Of a DNA stretch of 64,000 nt, positions 11,469-18,839 are shown piece by piece; within the stretch, counting starts at the first letter, position 1; each line of letters starts with the position of its first letter. The position numbers and the translations under genes were made by a program. The notes under the pieces are model-generated. The model ran no database searches. It worked only from the letters and a program-made list of their open reading frames with translations, and was not told the DNA's origin. The stretch is from Cystobacter fuscus. Its GTDB lineage: Bacteria; Myxococcota; Myxococcia; Myxococcales; Myxococcaceae. Location: NCBI RefSeq assembly GCF_002305875.1, contig NZ_CP022098.1, positions 2,108,001 through 2,172,000 on the forward strand, in the 5' to 3' direction.

Positions 11469-11920
11469 GCGTCCGCAAAGCGCTGGAGCCAGGTTGCGCG
11501 CTCGTGGCCGCGGTCCATCCGGGCAAACGAGCCCTCCGAAAGAGTGATCGCGAGCGCATCGTCGAGTCCGCTGCCGCCCGGGTCGTCGACTCGCTCGACC
11601 TCGACACTCAAACCGCGGCCGAGCGCGGTAGCGAGAATCGCTGGGACTACCTGCTGGGAACGACCCGATCGGATCTTCCGCTCATCGCGGTCGAGGTCCA
11701 TCCGGCGAATACCGGACAGGTCAAGGTCCTCATCGCGAAAAAGCGTGCCGCCGAAGCGGTGCTGCGCTCCGTGCTCGAGCCGGGCCAGACCGTGAAGCGG
11801 TGGTACTGGATCGCGAGTGGCAAGACGGTCATCACGCGCAACACACCCGAGTCGAGAATGCTCGACGCCGCGGGCATCCGGCTCGTCGGCTCCCTGCTGC
11901 ACCTCACGCGCGATTCATGA
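11465..11920 (+). CDS. Small protein coupled to the ATPase; possible nuclease-fold effector
   Basis: A 151-residue protein of unknown function whose GTG start overlaps the ATPase stop. The central part reads WDYLLG (Asp61), then LIAVEVHPA (Glu78), then VKVLIAKKRAAE (Lys92/Lys93). The order Asp, Glu-x-x and Lys within a beta-beta-alpha pattern recalls PD-(D/E)xK nucleases, although the expected ExK is ExH here, so catalysis is uncertain. A WYWIASG segment follows near 113-119. I recall homologous small proteins beside similar ATPases in other bacteria, but know no published function. The tight overlap suggests the products act together in fixed ratio. The phosphofructokinase gene follows after about 75 bases and is probably separate. 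Confidence 0.75.
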   Translation: MSVRKALEPGCALVAAVHPGKRALRKSDRERIVESAAARVVDSLDLDTQTAAERGSENRWDYLLGTTRSDLPLIAVEVHPANTGQVKVLIAKKRAAEAVLRSVLEPGQTVKRWYWIASGKTVITRNTPESRMLDAAGIRLVGSLLHLTRDS

Positions 11921-11994
11921 CCTTTTCTCACTGGGTTCAGCCGTCGCTCCGGGGGAGGATGCGGCCAAAGAAATCACGGGAGACACGCGCACTC

Positions 11995-13341
11995 ATGAAG
12001 AAGCTCGCCATTGTCGTCGCCGGGGGGCCTGCCCCGGGCATCAACAGCGTGATTGGAGCGGCCACCATCCGAGCCTGCCTCGCGGGCGTGGAGGTGCTCG
12101 GCATCCAGGATGGCTTCAAGTGGCTCGCCGAGGGAGACACCTCCCACGTCATCCCCCTCACCATCGAGGACACCAGCCGCATCCACTTTCGCGGCGGCTC
12201 GTACATCGGCATCTCGCGCGCCAACCCCACGCGCTCCCCCGAGCACCTCCAGCGCACCATCGATGGGCTGGAGCGCCTGGGAGTGGGCATGCTCGTCACG
12301 GTGGGCGGAGATGGCACGGCCACGCTCGCGCAGATCATCTCCGAGAAGACGCGCGGCCGCATCCGCGTGGTGCACGTGCCCAAGACGATCGACAACGACA
12401 TCGACCTGCCCGACGACACGAGCACCTTCGGCTTCCAGACGGCGCGCCACGTGGGCGTGGAGATCGTCAAGAACCTGATGGTGGACGCGAAGACGACGTC
12501 GCGCTGGTACTTCGTCGTCGCCCAGGGACGGAAGGCGGGACACCTCGCCCTGGCGATCGGCAAGGCGGTGGGCGCCACCGTCACCCTCATCCCCGAGGAG
12601 TTCCGCGGCAAGAAGGTGCCCTTCACCACCGTGGTGGACCTGCTCGCCGGCTCCGTCATCAAGCGGCTCTCGTACGGGCGCCCGGACGGCATCGCGCTGC
12701 TGGCCGAGGGGCTCGCCGACTGCATCGAGCCCGAGGATCTGGCGCGCTACACGGAGCTGCCGCGCGACCACATGGGCAACCTGCACGTGGCGGACGTGCC
12801 CCTGGCCGAGGTGCTCGAGAAGGCCGTCAAGATGCGGCTCGCGGCGTTGGGCATCAAGTCCACGATCGTCTCCAAGTACATCGGCTACGAGGTGCGCTGC
12901 GCGGATCCCATTCCGTTCGACATGGAGTACACGCGGGACCTCGGCCATTGCGCGGCGCGCTACATCATCGAGGGGGGAACCGAGGCCGTGGTGGCGATGA
13001 TCAACGGACGCTTCCAGGCCATCCCGTTCGAGAAGATGAAGGACCCGGCCACCGGGCGGCCCCGTGTGCGCATGGTGGATGTGGACTCGGATCGCTACCG
13101 CATCGCGCGCAGCTTCATGCTGCGGCTCAAGCGCGAGGACTTCGCCCGGCCGGGAGAGGTGGCGCGCTTCGCGGAGACGTGCCAGCTCACCCCCGAGGCG
13201 TTCCGCCGCGAGTTCTTCCACCTGGTGAAGGACGAGCCGGAGATCGCGGTGGACGTCGGCCAGGCTCTGGCGGCCACGCCGACTCCAGGAGGCAACGCGG
13301 AGAGCGGAGAGAGCCAGGAGGGCGGTCCTCCCGCGACCTGA
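11995..13341 (+). CDS. pfkA: 6-phosphofructokinase
   Basis: A 448-residue phosphofructokinase of glycolysis. The catalytic motif PKTIDNDIDLP (Lys130, Asp133, Asp135) and nucleotide motif VGGDGTAT (Gly104-Gly107) are intact, with GGPAPGIN near the N-terminus. The Gly in GGDG is the residue associated with ATP use, whereas the Lys of PKTIDND is shared by pyrophosphate-dependent enzymes and the trypanosomatid-type ATP enzymes; ATP is my preferred phosphoryl donor. The ATG at 11995 fits the family start; an in-frame ATG at 11959 would add 12 unlikely residues with no spacing to its GGGGGAGG. The C-terminus (FFHLVKDEPEIAVDVGQALA) is repeated as an isolated fragment at 17066-17140. Confidence 0.93.
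   Translation: MKKLAIVVAGGPAPGINSVIGAATIRACLAGVEVLGIQDGFKWLAEGDTSHVIPLTIEDTSRIHFRGGSYIGISRANPTRSPEHLQRTIDGLERLGVGMLVTVGGDGTATLAQIISEKTRGRIRVVHVPKTIDNDIDLPDDTSTFGFQTARHVGVEIVKNLMVDAKTTSRWYFVVAQGRKAGHLALAIGKAVGATVTLIPEEFRGKKVPFTTVVDLLAGSVIKRLSYGRPDGIALLAEGLADCIEPEDLARYTELPRDHMGNLHVADVPLAEVLEKAVKMRLAALGIKSTIVSKYIGYEVRCADPIPFDMEYTRDLGHCAARYIIEGGTEAVVAMINGRFQAIPFEKMKDPATGRPRVRMVDVDSDRYRIARSFMLRLKREDFARPGEVARFAETCQLTPEAFRREFFHLVKDEPEIAVDVGQALAATPTPGGNAESGESQEGGPPAT
13207..13281 (+). repeat. 3' end of pfkA, left copy of a 75-bp direct repeat
   Basis: This in-gene segment, encoding REFFHLVKDEPEIAVDVG and following residues, matches 17066-17140 at 60 of 75 positions by hand alignment, with no gaps. 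The two copies bracket 3.8 kb of accessory genes. Confidence 0.75.
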
Positions 13342-13470
13342 CACCCTCGCGGCATCTGCCGTGTGCCGCGCCCCTCGCGCGCTCGTTCGTCGCTGTCGGA
13401 GCATGCTGGCCATGCTCCCCAACGCGCCCGACTAGAGCCTGCCCCCCGCGCTTGATGAAAGGATGTGACG

Positions 13471-14475
13471 ATGCGCTTGCGAACCTGGAGCGCGCTCCTG
13501 GTGCTGCTCACCGCCTGCGCGAGCGCGCCCGCCCCGCAGTCGATGCCACGGCCCCATGCCTTCGTGTCGACTCCCACTTTGGGCCCTCGCATCCGGCTCG
13601 TTTCCGCGCCGATGGAGCCGGCACCGGAACGGTCGTGGATTGGAAAGGCGGACCTGGACAAGGCCAGGGCACTGCTGTCTCGGGCGCGCGAGGACCTGGA
13701 ACCGCGTCAGTGGGAACAGTTGGACCGCGAGCTCACCGCGGCGGAGCGGGCCTTCGAGCGCTTCTCGCGCGCCGCGAGGACGAGCGGGCATGCCGCTGAG
13801 GTAGCGAGGGGAGCCGAGGGCCTCGCCCAGGCTGGACGCGCAGGCGAGGCCCCTTTGGCGCTCTCCAGGGTGGGTCCGGTGCTTGTGGCCCTCGTCCTGC
13901 TCTGGCCCTTCCGCACCGCCGGGCCGGAGTCTGACAGCCGCCCGCCCTGGGTCGACGCTCAACGGGAGTTCGAGGCACGGCTGCGGGACGTCTCGGAGTC
14001 CTCGCGGCAACTCATGGTGGAACTTGAGGCCCAGCCTCGTGCGGCGAAAGCACCGGCCCGGAAGCCCTCGCCACAGAAGCAGCTCGCGTCCGCCCTCGTG
14101 GAGGAAGACGACCCGAGATGCAAGCCCGTCCCGGTGCCACACTTGGGCGGTAATGACCCGCACAACAAATGCGCCGACCTGATGCCGAACAACAGCTTCC
14201 CCGGTTGGGATGTGTTCGTGAATGGGAAGAACTTCGACGCGCTGCAACTGGCCACGCGCACTCTGTGGGACGTCAAGACGGATGACTTCGACAGACACTC
14301 GTCTCGGTCCCAGGAGTTTCTTGCTGGAGTGAAGTTGCCGGAATTACAACGCGAGGACGGGCTCGCCAAACAGTGTGGATATGACTTCATCGTTGGTGTC
14401 AAAAGCGCCACGCACAAAGCCATGTTGTTCAAACTAGACCCCAACCTCAAAGTTGTTGTCATGGATTGGTGCTGA
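13471..14475 (+). CDS. DUF6310-type lipoprotein, putative toxin
   Basis: A 334-residue lipoprotein. The signal peptide ends in lipobox LLTAC (Cys16), and the +2 Ala predicts an outer-membrane destination by E. coli rules. Next comes an Ala-rich helical stalk, a hydrophobic segment (VGPVLVALVLLWPF, about 130-143), and a C-terminal domain of about 120 residues containing CKPVPVPHLGGNDPHNKCAD, FDALQLATRTLWDVKTD and CGYDFIVGVKSATHKAML. From memory this is DUF6310, common in Cystobacterineae; the DALQ/LWDVKTD segment looks nuclease-like. The ATG at 13471 has AAAGGA seven bases upstream; a GTG at 13465 is too close to it. The DUF5953 gene follows after one base, suggesting a toxin/immunity pair, though this is unproven. 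Confidence 0.82.
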   Translation: MRLRTWSALLVLLTACASAPAPQSMPRPHAFVSTPTLGPRIRLVSAPMEPAPERSWIGKADLDKARALLSRAREDLEPRQWEQLDRELTAAERAFERFSRAARTSGHAAEVARGAEGLAQAGRAGEAPLALSRVGPVLVALVLLWPFRTAGPESDSRPPWVDAQREFEARLRDVSESSRQLMVELEAQPRAAKAPARKPSPQKQLASALVEEDDPRCKPVPVPHLGGNDPHNKCADLMPNNSFPGWDVFVNGKNFDALQLATRTLWDVKTDDFDRHSSRSQEFLAGVKLPELQREDGLAKQCGYDFIVGVKSATHKAMLFKLDPNLKVVVMDWC

Positions 14476-14476
14476 G

Positions 14477-15235
14477 ATGGCAGCCACGCAAAACTCTTTA
14501 CACCTTATTGTCTACGCACCTGCGCTTGTAGGCGACGATGGGCGCCCTCTTGCCATCGTCCATGGAATGGAGCGCGCGGTTCCCGGCTTGCGGCTGGGGT
14601 GGACGACTTCTGAAAAGGACGACCTCATTGCATTGCCTCACCGTGATGAGTGGGTCACGACAAATAGGACAGACAACGGGTTTCCGTTCCTCTGCAATGA
14701 CGACGAGAATCGCGTCATGACGCTTACCGGATGGGAGAATGCGAGAGGTCTTGCCGCGGACATGACGCCACACTTTGAAGTCCATGCGACGCTGCCACAA
14801 GACGAAGCGGGTATTGCGGCGGCAGCGGATGCGCTAGAAGCCGTAGCAGAGGGGGCTCGCGCGATCTGGGGGCGCGTGCTGCCAGATAGCGTGGCCGAGA
14901 CAGTGGCGCAGCAGTTTCGCCACCCGGGGGATGCGGCTCATATTCCGCCCAAAGGGCTACCCTCTCTCAAACTCTCATGGGATATCCCCGCGCCTGAGAT
15001 TCCGCATTACCTGGGATGGCTGAACTATTGGTCTTCCGCTACCGCGCGCGCCATCGGCTTTCCGGACCCCGCCCGCGACGCGGATTTGCTTTCGCGCTCA
15101 CGGCGTACCACGACGGGCGGGTGGGTTGTCAGGCTCACCGATGCGCCGCTCGACCTGGACAACCCCGCACACCTGGACGCGCTTAAACGGGCCTACGAGC
15201 GCTTCCCGGAGATTGGTGGGCGCTCCACCCCTTGA
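14477..15235 (+). CDS. DUF5953-like protein, putative immunity partner
   Basis: A 252-residue soluble protein with no signal peptide or membrane segment. Sequence features are LHLIVYAPALVGDDGRPLAI, a central FEVHATLP segment, LGWLNYWSSATARAIGFPDP and WVVRLTDAPLDL. I recall this as DUF5953, related in size and position to the Imm52-type immunity proteins that follow DUF6310 lipoproteins in myxobacteria. The ATG at 14477 lies one base after the upstream stop; a TTG at 14453 inside the upstream gene would add eight residues and is less likely. If the pair is a toxin system, this protein would protect the producer cell by binding the DUF6310 domain. Base composition is a little lower in GC than in neighbouring core genes. 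Confidence 0.8.
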   Translation: MAATQNSLHLIVYAPALVGDDGRPLAIVHGMERAVPGLRLGWTTSEKDDLIALPHRDEWVTTNRTDNGFPFLCNDDENRVMTLTGWENARGLAADMTPHFEVHATLPQDEAGIAAAADALEAVAEGARAIWGRVLPDSVAETVAQQFRHPGDAAHIPPKGLPSLKLSWDIPAPEIPHYLGWLNYWSSATARAIGFPDPARDADLLSRSRRTTTGGWVVRLTDAPLDLDNPAHLDALKRAYERFPEIGGRSTP

Positions 15236-15345
15236 GGCTTGGCACGGCTCGAAGTGGCCGGGCTCATGGTCCCACCCTCTGGCTCACCGGGAAGGTGGCC
15301 CCGGTGCAACTCCACCACCGGAAGTCCCCGGCCAATTCTCCCAGC

Positions 15346-15558
15346 CTACCTGGCTTCTTGATCCCGCAGGTAAGCCACGAGTGCGTTGGCGTGCCCGTGG
15401 CCGAGTCCGTGTTCGGACTTCAGCCAGTTCACGATCTCCATGTGCTTCTTGACGGGCGCTGAGCGAATGACCTTGAACCACTCCTCCACGGGGCGGCCGT
15501 ACGTCTTCTCGATCGACGGGAAGTACGATTGGGGTCCCTTCACCGGTTTGGTCGTCAC
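15346..15558 (-). CDS. DUF4287 domain protein
   Basis: A 70-residue protein consisting of one domain: GPQSYFPSIEKTYGRPVEEW, then KHMEIVNWLKSEHGLGHGHA. These strings match DUF4287 as I remember it, a short helical domain also found at the N-terminus of longer proteins with an unknown role. The GTG start at 15558 is chosen because AAAGGAG lies five bases upstream on the minus strand; the longer open frame reaching 15672 has no such site and runs into the remains of an AraC gene. It lies between the DUF5953 gene and that pseudogene. Confidence 0.82.
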   Translation of the reverse strand: MTTKPVKGPQSYFPSIEKTYGRPVEEWFKVIRSAPVKKHMEIVNWLKSEHGLGHGHANALVAYLRDQEAR

Positions 15559-15672
15559 TGCTGCTCCTTTCTCTGTGGCTACCCGGTCTCTTGCACCGGG
15601 CATTCGGTAAGCCTCCCAGGAATCTCCCTTGGAGCGGGTTCGTCTTCGTTGAAGTAGTAAGCCAGAAGGCAT

Positions 15673-16006
15673 TCACCGGCGCGAGGCAGCCGTCTCTCCG
15701 TCCATGCGCCATTCCCGTGGAGATAGGCCCGTCCAACGGCGGAAGGCGTGGTGGAAGGCGCTCGGCGCGGAGTAACCGAGCCGCCCACCATTCACGAAGC
15801 GTGTAGACGGAGCGCAGGGGCACCCGCGCCTCGGGCCCGGTGAGTCGCACGCGCTCGGGCCCGGAGGACTCCAGCAGGACGCGACGGGGAATGCCGCTGG
15901 CCTCGGCGGAGTCGAGTACGCGCGACACCAGTCCGGCCCATGCGGTGGGGCCCGCCGGTGCCGGGCGCGACTGTCGCGTGGGAGCACTCTTTCTGGCGCG
16001 TGGCAT
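15673..16006 (-). pseudogene. Remnant of an AraC-family regulator
   Basis: Two pieces of one AraC-family protein remain in different frames. From the ATG at 16006 about 70 residues read SRVLDSAEASGIPRRVLLES and ARVPLRSVYTLREWWAARL, matching the start of the AraC N-terminal ligand-binding domain. In another frame the last 40 residues read RLGYSAPSAFHHAFRRWTGL then SPREWR, the end of the second helix-turn-helix. Most of the ligand-binding domain and the first HTH, about 180 residues, are missing, and a frameshift lies near 15776-15785, where loss of one CTCGG unit from a duplicated CTCGGCTCGG would explain it. No functional product is expected. The pseudogene is divergent from the Rieske gene, which it may once have regulated. 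Confidence 0.78.
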
Positions 16007-16042
16007 CACTCACGTCCGATGGGGCTTCTCTACGTTGGAGAC

Positions 16043-17062
16043 ATGGACAGCCCTGGATGGATGAGAACGGATGAGAATAGGCGGATGCGGGGAGCGGGAG
16101 CACGGGAGGACTTCGTGCGCGACACGTGGTACCCGGTGCTGGAGTCGAAGCGGCTGGGCCGCCGGCCGGTGGGCGTCACCCGGCTCGGGCGCGAGCTCGT
16201 GCTGTGGCGGGACGCGCGGGGCCAGCCGGTGGCTCAGGAAGCCGCCTGTCCCCACCACCGGGGCGCCGACCTCTCCCGGGGCCGGGTGGTGGGTGGATGC
16301 CTGGAGTGCCCCTACCATGGCATGCGCTTCGCGGTGGATGGCGCGTGCGTGCGCGTGCCTTGCGAGGGGAAGGCGCGCCCGATCCGGGCCGACCTGCGGG
16401 TGAGGGGATACGCGGTGCGGGAGAGCCTCGGCCTGGTGTGGCTGTGGTGGGGCGAGCAACGGAGCGAGCTTCCCCCGCTGCCCTGGAACCAGGAGCTTCC
16501 CGGGGAGGGAGCGGACACGTGCACCGCCACGCTGACGTGGGACGTTCCCTTCGCCCGGGTGATGGAGGGGAATCTGGACCTGCACCACTTCCCCTTCGCG
16601 CACCGCCGGTGGGCTCTGGGGACGGGGACCTGGCTGGACCCTTACACGGCGCGCCTCGAGGGCGATGTCATCCACACCCACGGCGTCCTGCGCGAGGACG
16701 ATGGCAAGCCTTGGGATGGTCGAAGCGGTTTCGCGGCGGAGCTCAAGGTGCTCTTTCCCCATCTGATGCTCGCCCGCTTTGGTGGCCTCACCCAGGCCCT
16801 GGTGGCCGCCACGCCCATCGACGCGGAGCACACCTGGGTAGTCTTCCGCTATCGCAGTGCTCTCCCACTCGTGGGCGGGCTGGTGGCGTGGTTGCTGGTC
16901 CGGACGGAACTGTGGCTCATCCAGCCGGAAGACTACGCACTGCTGCGCGACAGTGAGCCCCGGCATCCCGCCCGCGAGGACTTCCACCTGGTGCGGGCCG
17001 ACGCGGGCATCGCGCTCTGGTTCCGCTTGTACGAGCGACGGCTGGAGGCCCAGCCCAAATAA
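16043..17062 (+). CDS. Rieske [2Fe-2S] non-heme iron oxygenase, alpha-subunit type
   Basis: A 339-residue oxygenase component. The Rieske cluster motif is CPHHRGADLS with CLECPYHG (Cys69, His71, Cys89, His92). The mononuclear iron site is MEGNLDLHHFPFAH (Asn177, Asp179, His182, His187), with the bridging Asp preserved. A hydrophobic stretch near residue 270 (PLVGGLVAWLLVRTELWL) is unusual for soluble dioxygenases and is seen in membrane-associated relatives such as chlorophyll or sterol oxygenases. No reductase or ferredoxin gene is adjacent, so electrons must come from elsewhere. The start is uncertain among ATGs at 16019, 16043, 16061 and 16085; 16043 has TTGGAG just upstream. The product hydroxylates or demethylates an unknown hydrophobic substrate. 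Confidence 0.88.
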   Translation: MDSPGWMRTDENRRMRGAGAREDFVRDTWYPVLESKRLGRRPVGVTRLGRELVLWRDARGQPVAQEAACPHHRGADLSRGRVVGGCLECPYHGMRFAVDGACVRVPCEGKARPIRADLRVRGYAVRESLGLVWLWWGEQRSELPPLPWNQELPGEGADTCTATLTWDVPFARVMEGNLDLHHFPFAHRRWALGTGTWLDPYTARLEGDVIHTHGVLREDDGKPWDGRSGFAAELKVLFPHLMLARFGGLTQALVAATPIDAEHTWVVFRYRSALPLVGGLVAWLLVRTELWLIQPEDYALLRDSEPRHPAREDFHLVRADAGIALWFRLYERRLEAQPK

Positions 17063-17065
17063 CCC

Positions 17066-17140
17066 AACGAGTTCTTCCAGCGGGTGATAGACGAGCCGGA
17101 GAGTTCCGTGGACGTCGGCCTCGCCCTGGCGGCCACGCAT
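17066..17140 (+). repeat. Orphan copy of the pfkA 3' end
   Basis: Reads NEFFQRVIDEPESSVDVGLA followed by LAATHP in an open frame with no start of its own. It aligns gap-free to pfkA 13207-13281 (60 of 75 bases). It ends five bases before the ATG of the next gene and is in a different frame from that gene, so it is not part of it. Confidence 0.75.
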
Positions 17141-17144
17141 CCCC

Positions 17145-18041
17145 ATGAACCATTCCGAATCCACGTTCCTCGCCGGCTGCGCGCCCTTCCACGACTACTG
17201 CTTCGTGGCCAAGGCGCTCGACGAGCTGTCGGCGAAAGGGCTGAACAACTCGACCTTCCTGTGCTTCGTCGACGGCGGCGTGGAGAAGGTCCCGACGTCG
17301 GTCGGATGGGCGGCTGTCGCGGCCGCCACGGTCAAGCCACCCGGCCAGCAGCGCGCGGTCGTGTTCATCGGGGCCGGGCGGGACGTGTTCGAGATCAACC
17401 CCGAGACGCTGCAGCAGGCGGAAGGCGAACTGCACCAGGCGCGGCATGCGCTCGCCGCATTGACGGTGGTGAACCACGTCGTTCTCGCCTGCGGCATGGG
17501 CCGCGAGGTGCTGGTGCGGGACGGCCCCGCACAGTGGCGCGCCATCGGCCCGGGCCCGCGGCCCGACGACCACGGCGTCGTCGGCTTCGAGGGCCTGCAT
17601 GGCTTCTCGCTCGACGAGCTCTACGCGGTGGGCTGGCAGGGGGAGGTGTGGCGCGGTGATGTGCAAGGGCGTTGGGCGCGCATCGACAGCCCCACGTCGG
17701 CCAACCTCAACGCCGTCTGCTGCGCCGCCGACGGGCAGGTGTACGCGGTCGGGGACGGCGGCATGCTGGTGCGCGGCCGGGGGAACCTCTGGGAAACGGT
17801 GGACACCGGACGCGGCGAAACGCTGCGGGACGTGGCCGACTTCGGCGGCGAGGTCTTCGTCGTCAGCGACTTCCGCATCCTGCGCCTGCGGGGTGACCGC
17901 CTGGTCCCGGACGACCGCTTCGACAGCGACGCCCGCCCCGGCAGTTGCCTGCGGCTGCTGCCGGCGGAGGACGGCTTGTACTCCCTCGGCCCGAAGGACC
18001 TCTATCTGTTCCGCAACGGGCGCTGGCGGTCCGCGATCTGA
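17145..18041 (+). CDS. Beta-propeller-like protein of unknown function
   Basis: A 298-residue protein without a signal peptide or membrane segment. Residues about 150-290 contain recurring short strands ending in aromatic or Gly residues: LDELYAVGWQGEVWRGD, NAVCCAADGQVYAVGDGGML, VFVVSDFRILRLRGD and GLYSLGPKDLYLFRNGRW, the spacing of WD40/YVTN-type propeller blades. The N-terminal 140 residues include FIGAGRDVFEINPE. The pfkA fragment runs up to five bases before the ATG and no Shine-Dalgarno site is visible, so the original 5' region may have been replaced. Codon choice looks more like that of beta/gamma-proteobacteria than of its neighbours, as in the LysE gene downstream, suggesting joint transfer. 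The function is not known. Confidence 0.75.
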   Translation: MNHSESTFLAGCAPFHDYCFVAKALDELSAKGLNNSTFLCFVDGGVEKVPTSVGWAAVAAATVKPPGQQRAVVFIGAGRDVFEINPETLQQAEGELHQARHALAALTVVNHVVLACGMGREVLVRDGPAQWRAIGPGPRPDDHGVVGFEGLHGFSLDELYAVGWQGEVWRGDVQGRWARIDSPTSANLNAVCCAADGQVYAVGDGGMLVRGRGNLWETVDTGRGETLRDVADFGGEVFVVSDFRILRLRGDRLVPDDRFDSDARPGSCLRLLPAEDGLYSLGPKDLYLFRNGRWRSAI

Positions 18042-18182
18042 ATCTCCATCTCGCGGCCGGCGGCCGTCCTGGCCGGCGGCAGGTCGTGGGCCACGCACAG
18101 CCCTATACCTGGCGGGACAGGGCCGCGGGCCCAAGGCTGCCCCAGTGAACGGGGACGGACAGGGCCGTGCTACAACGCCGGC

Positions 18183-18830
18183 ATGGCTCTGTCCGTCTGG
18201 CTCACCTTCTTCGCCGCCTCCTGGGCGATCAGCCTGTCGCCCGGCGCGGGCGCGGTCGCCGCGATGAGCGCGGGTCTCGACCACGGCTTTCTCCGCGGCT
18301 ACTTCGTGACCTTCGGTCTGGTGCTCGGCATCGTCACGCAGGTGTTCGTCGTCGCGATGGGGCTGGGCGCGCTGATCGCCGCCTCGACACTTGCGTTCTC
18401 GGTGGTGAAGTGGGTCGGTGTGGCGTACCTCGTCTGGCTGGGAGTGCGCCAGTGGCGCGCGTCGGCGCTGCCGCTGGTCGCGGACTCCGATGCCAGCCCT
18501 GCCGGTGGACGGAGCATGGTGCCGCGCCGCCAGCTCGTGCTGAAGGGCTGGATCGTCAATGCGCTGAACCCCAAGGGCACGGTCTTCATCCTCGCCGTCG
18601 TGCCCCAGTTCGTCGCGCTGTCGGAACCGCTGGGCCCGCAGTATCTCGCGATCGGCGCGACGATCGGGTTCACCGACCTCGTCGTGATGGGCGGCTACAC
18701 GCTGCTGGCGGCGCGCGCGCTGCGGCTGCTGCGCTCGCCACGGCACCTGTCGGTGCTGAACAAGACCTTCGGCACGCTGTTCATCCTCGCCGGCGTGCTG
18801 CTGGCCTCGTTCCAGCGCACCCAGCGCTGA
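18183..18830 (+). CDS. LysE/RhtB family amino-acid exporter
   Basis: A 215-residue inner-membrane exporter. It has six hydrophobic segments and the family's N-terminal SLSPGAGAVAAMSAGLDHG motif, plus KGWIVNALNPKGTVFILAVV in the second half. Members export lysine, homoserine, threonine or other amino acids, and the substrate cannot be told from sequence. The length is usual for the family. It lies 141 bases downstream of the propeller-like gene and ends nine bases before a convergent gene. No regulator of the ArgP/LysG type is adjacent. Confidence 0.9.
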   Translation: MALSVWLTFFAASWAISLSPGAGAVAAMSAGLDHGFLRGYFVTFGLVLGIVTQVFVVAMGLGALIAASTLAFSVVKWVGVAYLVWLGVRQWRASALPLVADSDASPAGGRSMVPRRQLVLKGWIVNALNPKGTVFILAVVPQFVALSEPLGPQYLAIGATIGFTDLVVMGGYTLLAARALRLLRSPRHLSVLNKTFGTLFILAGVLLASFQRTQR

Positions 18831-18839
18831 GCGCCAGCG

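Noticed and set aside
11959-11994. ATG adding 12 residues to phosphofructokinase
   Set aside because: Its GGGGGAGG abuts the ATG with no spacing, and the extension is not part of the family N-terminus.
15236-15345. Possible small gene between DUF5953 and DUF4287
   Set aside because: Only short Pro/Ser/Gly-rich frames without a ribosome-binding site or recognisable pattern.
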